From positions 1 through 16,012 of the forward strand of contig JAJZOC010000057.1 of the NCBI GenBank assembly GCA_021852095.1: a stretch of 16,012 nucleotides of DNA, written 5' to 3'. Position numbers and translations under genes: made by a program. Position 1 is the first letter of the stretch, and the number at the start of each line of letters is the position of its first letter. This DNA comes from a bacterium (GTDB lineage: Bacteria; Patescibacteriota; Microgenomatia; Levybacterales; UBA12049). Positions 1 through 5,759 of the stretch are shown one piece after another. The notes below the pieces were generated by a model, which did no database searches, was not told where the DNA came from, and worked only from the letters and a program-made list of their open reading frames with translations.

Positions 1-156
1 AAAGTATTGGGAACAGAAAGACTGGCTGAAAAAGTTGGAGTATCTACAACGTGGATTGGATATATAGAAACAGGCTATAGAAGACCGAATTTGAAAATGA
101 TTTATAAAATTGCAAACGCTCTAGGCGTAAAAGTCAAAGACGTTTTCCCTTTTTGA
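1..156 (+). CDS. XRE/Cro-type helix-turn-helix regulator, C-terminal part
   Basis: The reading frame is open from the first base and stops with TGA at 154-156, leaving 51 codons; the start lies outside the window. The peptide contains RLAEKVGVSTTWIGYIETG followed by RRPNLKMIYKIANALGVKV, the usual helix 2-turn-helix 3 and helix 4-5 layout of the HTH_3/XRE DNA-binding domain, and it ends a few residues after this domain. Such proteins bind operators as dimers, often in phage, restriction or toxin-antitoxin loci. Its target cannot be seen. It converges with the minus-strand gene ending at 180. The family call is secure; the role is unknown. Confidence 0.85.
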   Translation, partial: KVLGTERLAEKVGVSTTWIGYIETGYRRPNLKMIYKIANALGVKVKDVFPF

Positions 157-179
157 CACTTAATTAGTGGTAAAAGACT

Positions 180-560
180 TTATTTTAATTTGCCACTCGG
201 GGTTCCCAAGTTCTCTAATCGCTCAAGCCTTTGGTTCAAAAATTCATAACGGTCTCTTTGAAGCTGATTTGCAGAATTTTTGAAATCAAGCAAAACCATA
301 ACTACTATAGTAGCAACCATGACTAGAAGAATAAAAAATCCAAGTCGCATAAGATTATTAACATCTTTCAAGTCTGCTTCGTTTTTCTTAAAGCGGTCGT
401 CTATGGCTGCTTGAATAACTGTAATATTAACGTCTCCTGCAGGAACATTTTCTTCTTTAGGAATTGGTTGATCTTTAGCATTAATCTCGTCGTCAACTTT
501 AACTTCAAGGGGTGGTTCGATGCTAACTCTTCGTGTAATACTCTTAACTTTGTCAACCAT
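180..560 (-). CDS. Hypothetical single-pass membrane protein with coiled-coil tail
   Basis: This 126-residue protein is not recognised. It has a polar, acidic N-terminal region (about 1-70), one strong hydrophobic helix (about 72-92, GFFILLVMVATIVVMVLLDF) and a charged C-terminal helix rich in Q, R, E and L (about 93-118) that could form a coiled coil. There is no signal peptidase site, so it is probably anchored with the long N-terminal part on one side of the membrane. The ATG at 558-560 lies two bases past the stop of the gene before it on this strand, so the pair is very probably one transcript. Only a weak AGG-like ribosome site precedes it. It could be a small phage- or plasmid-like accessory protein; no function is proposed. 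Confidence 0.6.
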   Translation of the reverse strand: MVDKVKSITRRVSIEPPLEVKVDDEINAKDQPIPKEENVPAGDVNITVIQAAIDDRFKKNEADLKDVNNLMRLGFFILLVMVATIVVMVLLDFKNSANQLQRDRYEFLNQRLERLENLGTPSGKLK

Positions 561-561
561 A

Positions 562-804
562 TTAATAAAAACCTATTATTGTTAAAGATGGTGGAAGAAT
601 GTTTGGAAGTGGGTTAGGATTCCAATTTCCGGCCACGTCTCTACCTATATAGTTATATAAGTCTAAACCCCCAAAAGAAGAACCTCTCGGGATAACAGTG
701 TTTATAGGATAGTAAAGACCATTTATATAAGTGTTGAAAAGTGTGTGGAGAAGATTCGTATTTGGATCTAAACGAAAAATTGTATAGAAGCCGTAGCGGT
801 TCAT
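562..804 (-). CDS. Hypothetical small protein
   Basis: This 80-residue frame starts at ATG 802-804 and is not recognised. It is rich in Asn, Tyr, Pro and Gly, with few charges, no transmembrane segment and no known motif. The start is supported by an extended -10 promoter (TGG then TATAAT on the minus strand) ending ten bases upstream. The same frame stays open to about 882 without a start codon, so a 5'-truncated older gene is an alternative. It is followed with almost no gap by the membrane-protein gene at 180-560, suggesting an operon. Its coding status is moderately sure at best. Confidence 0.45.
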   Translation of the reverse strand: MNRYGFYTIFRLDPNTNLLHTLFNTYINGLYYPINTVIPRGSSFGGLDLYNYIGRDVAGNWNPNPLPNILPPSLTIIGFY

Positions 805-814
805 ATCAATTTTG

Positions 815-843
815 ATTATACCAGCTTTTTCTTTATTTTTTAA
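815..843 (-). promoter_or_regulatory. Extended -10 promoter for the 804-180 gene pair
   Basis: On the minus strand TATAAT (820 down to 815) is preceded by TGG, giving a full extended -10, and by TTAAAA (843-838) at 17 bp as a 4/6 match to the -35 box. The start codon at 804 is ten bases after the -10, so the leader would be only about 3 nt. Confidence 0.5.
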
Positions 844-989
844 TCGGGCAAGAACTTCGTTTATTAGATGGTTTAAACATTCCTATGTGATATTAAAAGG
901 AAACCGTTAAAGTTGGTTTAGCCATGCCTTGAAGTATCGGAAACCATTTAAATATATATTCCTCAACTCGGTTCCAACTTATTTGGATA

Positions 990-1139
990 GTGTCCACTCT
1001 TCGCCCCTATTCGTAGTTTTAACGGAGAGGGGCTACGAAGTGGCACAGCCACACTTTGTTAGTAAGACGTTATTAAGGCTGAAGAGAAGAGTGTCCCTAA
1101 CGTAGTCCGCCTTTGGCGAGACGAAGTGGGACATTTTTT
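990..1139 (+). ncRNA. Candidate structured RNA in the gene-free stretch 805-1193
   Basis: No gene is supported in this stretch, but it is dense in inverted repeats. CACTCTTC (995-1002) pairs with GAAGAGTG (1086-1093). Inside, 999-1008 pairs with 1028-1040 (ten pairs with a three-base bulge), and GTGGC (1040-1044) pairs with GCCAC (1048-1052) around ACA. The 3' end is a hairpin followed by six T. A possible weak promoter lies upstream (TTGAAG 929-934, 18 bp, TATATA 953-958), which would give an RNA of about 175 nt. No family such as tmRNA, RNase P or SRP RNA is recognised. Because the same bases can pair in more than one way, this may instead be a repeat element typical of these genomes. Confidence 0.3.
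1093..1139 (+). terminator. Rho-independent terminator-like hairpin
   Basis: GTCCC (1093-1097) pairs with GGGAC (1128-1132), with an inner GCC-TTT-GGC hairpin (1109-1117) and partial pairing between. The stem is followed by T at 1134-1139. No plus-strand gene ends upstream, so it would terminate an RNA from 990-1092 or insulate the next gene. Confidence 0.45.
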
Positions 1140-1176
1140 ATGCTTTTTGCATAACACCCAACGTAGTTGTGCAAAG

Positions 1177-1187
1177 TGGTATATAAT
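1177..1187 (+). promoter_or_regulatory. -10 box for the GIY-YIG gene
   Basis: TATAAT at 1182-1187 is preceded by TG at 1177-1178. The ATG at 1194 begins six bases after the -10, about where transcription would start, so the mRNA would be leaderless. No good -35 box is seen. Confidence 0.5.
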
Positions 1188-1193
1188 TTTCTC

Positions 1194-1430
1194 ATGTACT
1201 ACGCTTATATACTTCAATTAAGAGATAAAACTTTCTATCATGGTTCATCATCGGATTTAAAAAAGCGTTTGAAAGATCATCAAAGTGGAAATGTTTTATC
1301 AACAAAGAATCTTAGACCTTTAAGATTGGTATTCTATGGCGCTTTTTCTACGAAGAAAAAAGCTCTTGATTTTGAAAAATATCTAAAAAGCAGTTCTGGC
1401 TGGGCTTTTAGAAACAAGAGATTGATCTAA
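1194..1430 (+). CDS. GIY-YIG nuclease-domain protein (UPF0213-like)
   Basis: This is a 78-residue single-domain protein of the GIY-YIG nuclease superfamily. It begins MYYAYILQLRDKTFYHGSSS, matching the first two strands that carry the GIY and YIG elements, then LKKRLKDHQSG with the conserved Arg helix, and ends with FEKYLKSSSGWAFRNKRL, the C-terminal signature of small stand-alone UPF0213/YhbQ-type members. These are thought to be structure-specific DNA nucleases; their substrates are poorly known and many are abundant in CPR genomes. ATG 1194 is preferred over the in-frame TTG at 1167 because the domain begins exactly there and a TATAAT box sits just upstream. It converges with smpB. The family is clear; catalytic activity is inferred. 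Confidence 0.88.
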   Translation: MYYAYILQLRDKTFYHGSSSDLKKRLKDHQSGNVLSTKNLRPLRLVFYGAFSTKKKALDFEKYLKSSSGWAFRNKRLI

Positions 1431-1499
1431 ATAATTTACCTCTCTTTATTGAAATAGTATTCGTAGTAGGAAAGTATTGCGAGGGTGAATAAAATTATC

Positions 1500-1946
1500 C
1501 TAAAACCCAGATTTTTCTGAAATTTCCTCTGCCATATCCCGCTCGATATCCTTTTTTTTGATTGCTTCTTTTTTCTCGTATTTCTTTTTTCCTTTTGCCA
1601 GGGCTAATTCCGCTTTAATAAAATGTTTTGATGTATATAAAGAAATAGGTATAACCGTTAAACCTTCTCCTTCAATTTTAGATTTTATGGATATAATTTC
1701 TTTTTTGTGCAAAAGAAGTTTTCTGGTGCGTTTTTCATCGTATTCATTCGGTCTTGCGTATTGGTAAGGGAAAATCTTGGCGTTAATTAGATAACACTCC
1801 GACCCGACAATTCTTACATGGCTTCCTGTTAAATCCGCGTGTCCGAGCCTAACAGCCTTAACCTCCGCGCCTGTTAGGGCGATACCGGCTTCTAGCCGAT
1901 TTAAAATCTTGTAATCAAAAAAAGCCCTTTTATTTACTATTTTCAT
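1500..1946 (-). CDS. smpB: SsrA-binding protein SmpB
   Basis: SmpB binds the tRNA-like part of tmRNA and brings it to ribosomes stalled on mRNAs without a stop codon, so that the nascent chain is tagged and the ribosome released. The 148-residue length is normal. The OB-fold hallmarks are visible: NKRAFFDYKILNRLEAGIAL, TGAEVKAVRLGHADLTGSHV, the IFPYQYARPNEYDEKRTRKLLLHK motif region, and the basic tail GKKKYEKKEAIKKKDIERDM that enters the decoding site. The ATG at 1944-1946 has no clear ribosome site. It lies 18 bases downstream of the PIN toxin gene with no terminator or promoter between, so it probably shares the toxin-antitoxin transcript. No tmRNA gene was found here. Confidence 0.97.
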   Translation of the reverse strand: MKIVNKRAFFDYKILNRLEAGIALTGAEVKAVRLGHADLTGSHVRIVGSECYLINAKIFPYQYARPNEYDEKRTRKLLLHKKEIISIKSKIEGEGLTVIPISLYTSKHFIKAELALAKGKKKYEKKEAIKKKDIERDMAEEISEKSGF

Positions 1947-1964
1947 ATCCGTTTACTTTTAAAT

Positions 1965-2378
1965 TTATCTAGGTTCATTTGAAGAAACTTCTGGAATCTT
2001 TTTAAAATCTTTGTCAAAGGAAACAATTTCGGCTTTGCGGTTTTGCGCCTCTGCTGCGATAACAGCATCCTCAAAATCAATATCGTATTTTACGAATAAC
2101 TCAAGCGCTCTTTTGATCTTTTTCTTATTATTAAATCTGATATTTGTCAGATTTATGATAGGAAGAAGTAGGGATTGTATTTTATGCTTGGGGAGATTGT
2201 ATAATTTTTTAGAAACAAGAACAAATACAACTTCGGCAAAAATGACATCATGAATAAAAGCACTGACTTTTCCCTCTTTGATTTTTTCAATCAAACGAGC
2301 CGATTTCCTTTGCTTGATTTCATCATCTTTTGTTAAGAGGCGAATTATTACATTAGTATCAAGGATTATGTAATTCAT
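1965..2378 (-). CDS. PIN-domain ribonuclease toxin (VapC-type)
   Basis: A 137-residue PIN domain. Its acidic metal-binding residues are present: D7 in LDTNV, E49 in FAEVV, D104 in DFEDAVIAAEA and D122/D124 in SFDKDF. PIN toxins of type II systems are Mg2+-dependent RNases, usually cutting tRNA or the sarcin-ricin loop of 23S rRNA; which target applies here cannot be told. Its ATG (2376-2378) overlaps the stop of the AbrB-fold antitoxin gene as ATGA, the usual translational coupling of such pairs. The protein is complete, with no sign of decay. It is followed after 18 bases by smpB. The family and toxin role are secure from the context; growth inhibition is inferred. Confidence 0.92.
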   Translation of the reverse strand: MNYIILDTNVIIRLLTKDDEIKQRKSARLIEKIKEGKVSAFIHDVIFAEVVFVLVSKKLYNLPKHKIQSLLLPIINLTNIRFNNKKKIKRALELFVKYDIDFEDAVIAAEAQNRKAEIVSFDKDFKKIPEVSSNEPR

Positions 2379-2656
2379 TTGACTTTGTACTTTTCAAGAT
2401 GGGATTCGATTGCTATATCTCGGATCTCTTTTTCGGAATATTTTTGAGAAAGAGCGGGGACAGCGCCTTTTATGGTATCTAAAGTATAGCGGGGAACTGC
2501 GATATGCACTCCGTCTTTTTTCCGCAAAAACGCAACCTTAGCTTTGGGTTTTAGCCCAAGAAACCGCCGAATTTGAACAGGAATGGTTACTTGTCCTTTG
2601 CTGGTTAGAGTAGAAATCATCTCTGTTTCGTTAGGTTGTATTGCATTACTATTCAT
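2375..2656 (-). CDS. AbrB/SpoVT-fold antitoxin (VapB-type)
   Basis: The swapped-hairpin DNA-binding domain reads TLTSKGQVTIPVQIRRFLGL with KPKAKVAFLRKKDGVHIAV after it (about residues 15-52), and a C-terminal tail (about 60-93) that would wrap the PIN toxin. Antitoxins of this fold both neutralise VapC and repress their own operon. Two starts are possible: ATG 2654-2656, nine bases after a TAAGAT -10 box, and ATG 2618-2620 (MISTLTSKGQ), where the conserved domain begins; the second would give 81 residues and a normal leader. The stop overlaps the toxin start. Autoregulation is supported by the perfect inverted repeat just upstream, over the -35 box. Confidence 0.9.
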   Translation of the reverse strand: MNSNAIQPNETEMISTLTSKGQVTIPVQIRRFLGLKPKAKVAFLRKKDGVHIAVPRYTLDTIKGAVPALSQKYSEKEIRDIAIESHLEKYKVK

Positions 2657-2657
2657 A

Positions 2658-2704
2658 GTAATACTATCTTATTACAGGTATTACCCATTGTCAATGGGTA
2701 ATAC
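2658..2704 (-). promoter_or_regulatory. Promoter and palindromic operator of the AbrB-PIN pair
   Basis: GTATTACCCATT (2678-2689) and its exact complement (2693-2704) form a 12-bp inverted repeat around GTC. On the minus strand TTGACA (2694-2689) lies in the centre, then 17 bp, then TAAGAT (2671-2666). A third half-site GTATTAC lies at 2664-2658 on the minus strand, next to the start codon. A repressor bound here would cover both promoter boxes, so autorepression by the antitoxin is the likely use. Confidence 0.8.
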
Positions 2705-2716
2705 AGGGCGTAAATT
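2688..2716 (+). promoter_or_regulatory. Divergent promoter sharing the operator centre
   Basis: On the plus strand TTGTCA (2688-2693, 5/6) is followed by 17 bp and TAAATT (2711-2716, 4/6). The -35 box falls on the same palindrome centre as that of the antitoxin promoter, so one bound repressor would control both directions. It would drive the gene at 2765-3340. Confidence 0.4.
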
Positions 2717-2764
2717 CGCCAAATTTGACTTTAGGGAGTTTAATATCGCCGTATGGGATTTTAG

Positions 2765-3340
2765 AAAACCTTAGAAGACAGAGAGAGAAAAAAGAAAGAC
2801 GCTAGACAACGTTCGATAAGAGAACGATTAAGAAAGCAAACAGAGGATGAGAATAGGCGTAGAAAAGAAGCTACAGAACGTTCCCGGAAGTTTGAATTAG
2901 CAAGAGAAGCAAGAAGACAATTTGATGAAAGTGGAACTGAAGATCTGATAGGCGAGTTATTGAGGCTAGATAGTTCATCAGAGTTTGTACCAAGAACTTA
3001 TGATATGGATAGAGCTGAGCATGATCATGGTAGCTATAATGGCGATGAGCAGTATACATGCAGATTTATAATTCAACCAATGTATACTCGGCTTCGTGAC
3101 ATTACGGGTAGTTCATTGGCAGTTACAGGTGTTTCGGTTAAAGAGGGGATATTTTTTGATATCATTACTAGTTCTGACGGAACGATAAGGTTTATTGGCG
3201 GCGATCATGGTTCGTCTATTGTATCTAAAAATAAGTGGAAGAATAATAAAAATGTTTTAGAAGATGCTTTGGGCAAAGCTTATGAACATCCGATTCGCGA
3301 AGTATACAGGCCGCAATCGTCAAGTGGTCCCGGTGGTTAA
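2765..3340 (+). CDS. Hypothetical charged protein with a disrupted start
   Basis: The frame is open from 2765 to the TAA at 3338-3340 (191 codons). The first 65 residues are rich in Arg, Lys and Glu (KTLEDRERKKKDARQRSIRE and on), a likely coiled coil or nucleic-acid-binding region. The rest (from about 2960) is a compact mixed domain with GVSVKEGIFFDIITSSDGTI and RFIGGDHGSS; it is not recognised. The best start, ATG 2753 with AGGGAG at 2733-2738, is followed by TAG at codon 4 (2762-2764). A TTG at 2960 would give 126 residues. It is therefore a nonsense-broken gene, a gene with a sequence error, or a shorter protein. It lies between two toxin-antitoxin pairs and may share the operator at 2678-2704. 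Confidence 0.5.
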   Translation, partial: KTLEDRERKKKDARQRSIRERLRKQTEDENRRRKEATERSRKFELAREARRQFDESGTEDLIGELLRLDSSSEFVPRTYDMDRAEHDHGSYNGDEQYTCRFIIQPMYTRLRDITGSSLAVTGVSVKEGIFFDIITSSDGTIRFIGGDHGSSIVSKNKWKNNKNVLEDALGKAYEHPIREVYRPQSSSGPGG

Positions 3341-3379
3341 AAATTTGAAGATTGCAGATTTAGAAATACTACTTTAAAT

Positions 3380-3811
3380 CTATTGTGTAGATTTTGTTGC
3401 TCGCGAGGATAAAGATTTTTTTATCTTCTTTGAATATTTTTTCAGCCAGCTGGCGACTTCCTCAAGAGAAAGGCGTTTATTTTCTGCCCGGAGAGGAAAT
3501 TCTACGAATTCTTTTTGCCCGACCTCAACCGAATAGCCGTTTACTGCAAGAAATCTGGCAGTTGTTGTCATGGCTGTCCTTTTGTTTCCGTCGACAAAAG
3601 CATGATTGAATATCAATGAATGAAAAAGAGCAGAGGCTTTATCAAAGATAGTAGGATAGAGATCAATGCCCCCAAATGATGCCTGCGGTCTGCTAATAGC
3701 AGACTGTATTAAGCCGATATTTTGAATTCCAAAACTTCCGCCATATAGTTCAATCATGCTGTCGTGTATTGCAATTACTTCATCGAGGATAAGGTATTTA
3801 GTTTGTTTCAC
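3380..3811 (-). CDS. doc: Doc-type Fic-fold toxin
   Basis: This 143-residue protein has the Fic/Doc active-site motif HAFVDGNKRTA at residues 70-80, with the Doc order H-x-F-x-D-GNKR, preceded by the typical GGSFGIQNIGLIQSAISRPQ and FDKASALFHSLIFN helices. Doc toxins phosphorylate elongation factor EF-Tu and stop translation; the Asp in place of Glu and the short length favour Doc over AMP-transferring Fic proteins. The start is GTG (3809-3811), overlapping the antitoxin stop as GTGA, so translation is probably coupled. The C-terminal KKIKKSLSSRATKS tail is extra. The family is certain; the EF-Tu target is taken from the characterised member. Confidence 0.93.
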   Translation of the reverse strand: MKQTKYLILDEVIAIHDSMIELYGGSFGIQNIGLIQSAISRPQASFGGIDLYPTIFDKASALFHSLIFNHAFVDGNKRTAMTTTARFLAVNGYSVEVGQKEFVEFPLRAENKRLSLEEVASWLKKYSKKIKKSLSSRATKSTQ

Positions 3812-4050
3812 TTTTTTGCAAGTTGCGTAAGAGCCGTTTTGTAGCGGGTATTGAATGTGTTAAGCCATTTCTTAAATTCAGGAGTAATTATGGGTGCCAT
3901 AGAATTTTTGGTGCGTATTTGAACCATAGAAAGATCGTTATCTGCGTCCACAAACATTTTTTGTCCTGCTTTGATTTTTTTTGCGTCAACAAACTGTTTG
4001 GGTAAAGTGATTGCCAAAGAATTGCCGACCTTCATTACTGTTTGTAACAT
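3808..4050 (-). CDS. AbrB/MazE-fold antitoxin of the Doc pair
   Basis: An 80-residue protein whose first half, MKVGNSLAITLPKQFVDAKKIKAGQKMFV, is the AbrB/MazE swapped-hairpin DNA-binding motif. The C-terminal half (about 50-80, PIITPEFKKWLNTFNTRYKT) would be the toxin-binding helix. Doc is classically paired with Phd, so this is a different antitoxin fold with the same toxin, a combination known in several bacteria. ATG 4048-4050 is preferred over the in-frame ATG at 4033-4035 because AGGA lies seven bases before it. A separate promoter and operator are upstream, so the pair is regulated apart from the envelope operon before it. Confidence 0.88.
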   Translation of the reverse strand: MLQTVMKVGNSLAITLPKQFVDAKKIKAGQKMFVDADNDLSMVQIRTKNSMAPIITPEFKKWLNTFNTRYKTALTQLAKK

Positions 4051-4056
4051 ATATTT

Positions 4057-4077
4057 ATCCTGAGTTTATCGAAGGAT
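4057..4077 (-). promoter_or_regulatory. Leader hairpin covering the ribosome site of the Doc antitoxin
   Basis: On the minus strand ATCCT (4077-4073) can pair with AGGAT (4061-4057), and AGGA is the ribosome site seven bases before ATG 4050. The hairpin resembles the widespread CTGAG/TCGAAGGA repeat seen again at 13467-13503, so it may be a repeat that now serves as the leader. Confidence 0.35.
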
Positions 4078-4113
4078 TATAACCATGTTATAACAGAATG
4101 CTTAATTTGTCAA
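4077..4113 (-). promoter_or_regulatory. Promoter and operator of the AbrB-Doc pair
   Basis: TTATAAC (4077-4083) and GTTATAA (4087-4093) form a perfect inverted repeat around CAT. On the minus strand TTGACA (4113-4108) is followed by TGT-TATAAC (extended -10 at 4092-4087, 15-bp spacing) or TAACAT (4090-4085, 17 bp). Both -10 choices lie inside the inverted repeat, as expected for an autorepressed toxin-antitoxin operon. Confidence 0.65.
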
Positions 4114-4118
4114 GAAGT

Positions 4119-4155
4119 AAAAAATGACCGAACCGCCAGCAGTCAGCTTCGGTTC
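4119..4155 (-). terminator. Terminator of the envelope operon
   Basis: Read on the minus strand, ACCGAA (4153-4148) pairs with TTCGGT (4132-4127), with further pairing inside and an alternative GAACCG/CGGTTC pairing. It is followed at once by T at 4124-4119. It lies about 30 bases past the stop of the LytR_C gene and just before the promoter of the Doc pair. Confidence 0.7.
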
Positions 4156-4183
4156 TATTCTAATTGTTAATATTTTGTTAATA

Positions 4184-5512
4184 TTATTTGCCGATGATTA
4201 TTAGGACGTCAAAGGAAGAGTTATTTGGGAGGTCGGAGGATGTGTTGGTAACGGTGTAGTTTTGTGACAAATCTTTTTTGAGGAGATCTATATAAGCTTT
4301 AGTTGAATTTTTAGTTTTGATCGTAACGCCTGTGTATTTATAGTTATCCGCATTGCCGGTTGAAGAAATTTTGTAACCTTTGCTTTTGAGAAAATCAGCG
4401 GCTTTTCCCGCGGCTCCTTCAACTCCGCTTCCATTTTCAACCACAACTGTAATTTTGGATCTGTCCAAATTAGCAGCAATTTTTGCCGGAGAATAAGCCT
4501 CAAGCTCTTTATTTACGTTTTTAAGAAGATCCGATATTTTTTTTGCGTCTTGCGAATTCTTGGGAAACTTAGAGACATTTTCAGAAAGTATTTTTTGGGC
4601 AGATTGAAAGTCGCTTCTGGCAATATTTTTGTTTAAGCCTTTTAGTCCTTTTCCCTCGTCGTATTTTTGTTTAGCCGGTACGTATACTTTTTGAAAAAGA
4701 TTATTCATTGCCTCTTCCTGGCGTTTTTGTTGAGCAAAATGCAGGCTTAATAAAAATATAGCGGCGATTATTACGGTAACGGTCAAAAGAATTTTTTTTG
4801 AGTGAGTTAGGGATAATTTATGCAGGGGATTTTTTATAACGGGCAATGAAAATTTTCTTTTGGTTTCTGTTTGAGGCTTGGAAGATTCCAATACGTTGTT
4901 TTCTTCATCCGCTACGTTCTCTTGGGTTTGATATTCTAAAAACATGGCACAGGCATTTGCATCTTCTTTTTCATGGATTTTAGGAGTTAGCGTTTCTGCC
5001 AGTTCCGACATAGGGATATGGTCAAACGAGGAGAGTAAGGCGGAGTTTGAAATAATATTGGCAAAAGATCCGGTTTCCATGATAAGAATATCATTATTGT
5101 TAAGAGTTCCGGACGCGCTTGTCAGCTCTTTTGCGCAGTCAAGAATTGAGGTAAGGGTTTCTCCGCGTTTTAAAAGAATTTTTCCCATACCTGCGGCAAA
5201 AAGATACACAACATTTTCTGTTATTGATACTATTAATAATGAATCCAAAATTTCAGGGGTAAGATTGTTTAATGTAGTATTGACTGCCTGTTTTATTGAC
5301 GCGAGGTTTTTTGTTTCCAGGGTAAAATATTCCTGTTCTAAAACATCAAAGGTTTTTTTGCCTAAAGAGCTAAGGGATTCCTGATTGTCGGGAGAGTCTT
5401 CTTTAAGGGAGAGAACCGCGAATAGACTTCCTGCATTATAGGCTTGAGACCAAGAGGATAGTGTTGGCGTTGTAACAATTTTTGCTACAGACAGATTAGA
5501 GGTTTTTAGCAT
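4184..5512 (-). CDS. PP2C-like domain, transmembrane helix and LytR_C domain protein
   Basis: A 442-residue protein in three parts. Residues about 1-195 look like a degenerate PP2C-family fold (AYNAGSLFAVLSL, VVYLFAAGMGKILLKRGE, NNDILIMETGSF), but the Asp pairs that bind metal are not evident, so phosphatase activity is doubtful. A basic stretch and one membrane helix follow (about 241-258). The outer part has a helical linker (265-345) and a C-terminal LytR_C domain (353-442: ITVVVENGSGVEGAAGKAAD ... SSFDVLIIIGK), found at the end of LytR-CpsA-Psr wall-ligase proteins but here without the ligase domain. ATG 5510-5512 is preferred to TTG 5533, which would overlap the gene before it. It is last in the operon and may couple cytoplasmic state to the wall; that is inference. 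Confidence 0.8.
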   Translation of the reverse strand: MLKTSNLSVAKIVTTPTLSSWSQAYNAGSLFAVLSLKEDSPDNQESLSSLGKKTFDVLEQEYFTLETKNLASIKQAVNTTLNNLTPEILDSLLIVSITENVVYLFAAGMGKILLKRGETLTSILDCAKELTSASGTLNNNDILIMETGSFANIISNSALLSSFDHIPMSELAETLTPKIHEKEDANACAMFLEYQTQENVADEENNVLESSKPQTETKRKFSLPVIKNPLHKLSLTHSKKILLTVTVIIAAIFLLSLHFAQQKRQEEAMNNLFQKVYVPAKQKYDEGKGLKGLNKNIARSDFQSAQKILSENVSKFPKNSQDAKKISDLLKNVNKELEAYSPAKIAANLDRSKITVVVENGSGVEGAAGKAADFLKSKGYKISSTGNADNYKYTGVTIKTKNSTKAYIDLLKKDLSQNYTVTNTSSDLPNNSSFDVLIIIGK

Positions 5513-5522
5513 CGCAAGAGTA

Positions 5523-5759
5523 CTATAGCACAAACGCAGTATAGATAAAAATGCCTATTCCTGCGGCAATCAGACAAGCAGTTATTATTTTTAGAGAATA
5601 GGAAGAATGTTCTTGGGTAATAATGTCTTCCATAGAGTTTATTTGTGTCAGTAAAACCGACATAAAAACTATAAACATGGCGGTAAATATCAAAAAAATG
5701 GTTTTGATAAAAAATACGCTATTTATAGAATTAATAATGGTTGTTAAATCAAACGTCAT
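5523..5759 (-). CDS. Small two-helix membrane protein (DUF5657-like)
   Basis: A 78-residue protein with two hydrophobic helices, about 16-39 (FFIKTIFLIFTAMFIVFMSV) and 56-77 (LKIITACLIAAGIGIFIYTA), joined by a short polar loop with acidic residues. It resembles the small DUF5657-type proteins often found in CPR genomes, though I cannot be sure from memory. Its ATG (5757-5759) overlaps the end of the PH-domain gene by 11 bases and it ends ten bases before the LytR_C gene, so it belongs to the same operon. It may be a partner or membrane anchor for its neighbours. Its function is unknown. Confidence 0.7.
   Translation of the reverse strand: MTFDLTTIINSINSVFFIKTIFLIFTAMFIVFMSVLLTQINSMEDIITQEHSSYSLKIITACLIAAGIGIFIYTAFVL

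Noticed and set aside
805..882. Open extension of the 562-804 frame upstream of its ATG, reading through about 26 codons
   Set aside because: It contains no start codon, and a clear extended -10 promoter lies inside it, so the ATG at 804 is the better start.
990..1139. tmRNA gene close to smpB
   Set aside because: No tRNA-like acceptor end, no T-loop sequence and no tag reading frame could be found.
1431..1499. Terminator between the convergent GIY-YIG and smpB genes
   Set aside because: Only a weak ATAATTT/AAATTAT pairing with a very long loop and no T-run was seen.
3341..3379. Terminator between the hypothetical gene and doc
   Set aside because: The GATTTA/TAAATC stem is six weak pairs and has no T-run.
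154..3810. TGA read as glycine, as in some CPR lineages
   Set aside because: TGA ends the XRE and both antitoxin genes at the expected family lengths, so the standard bacterial code fits.
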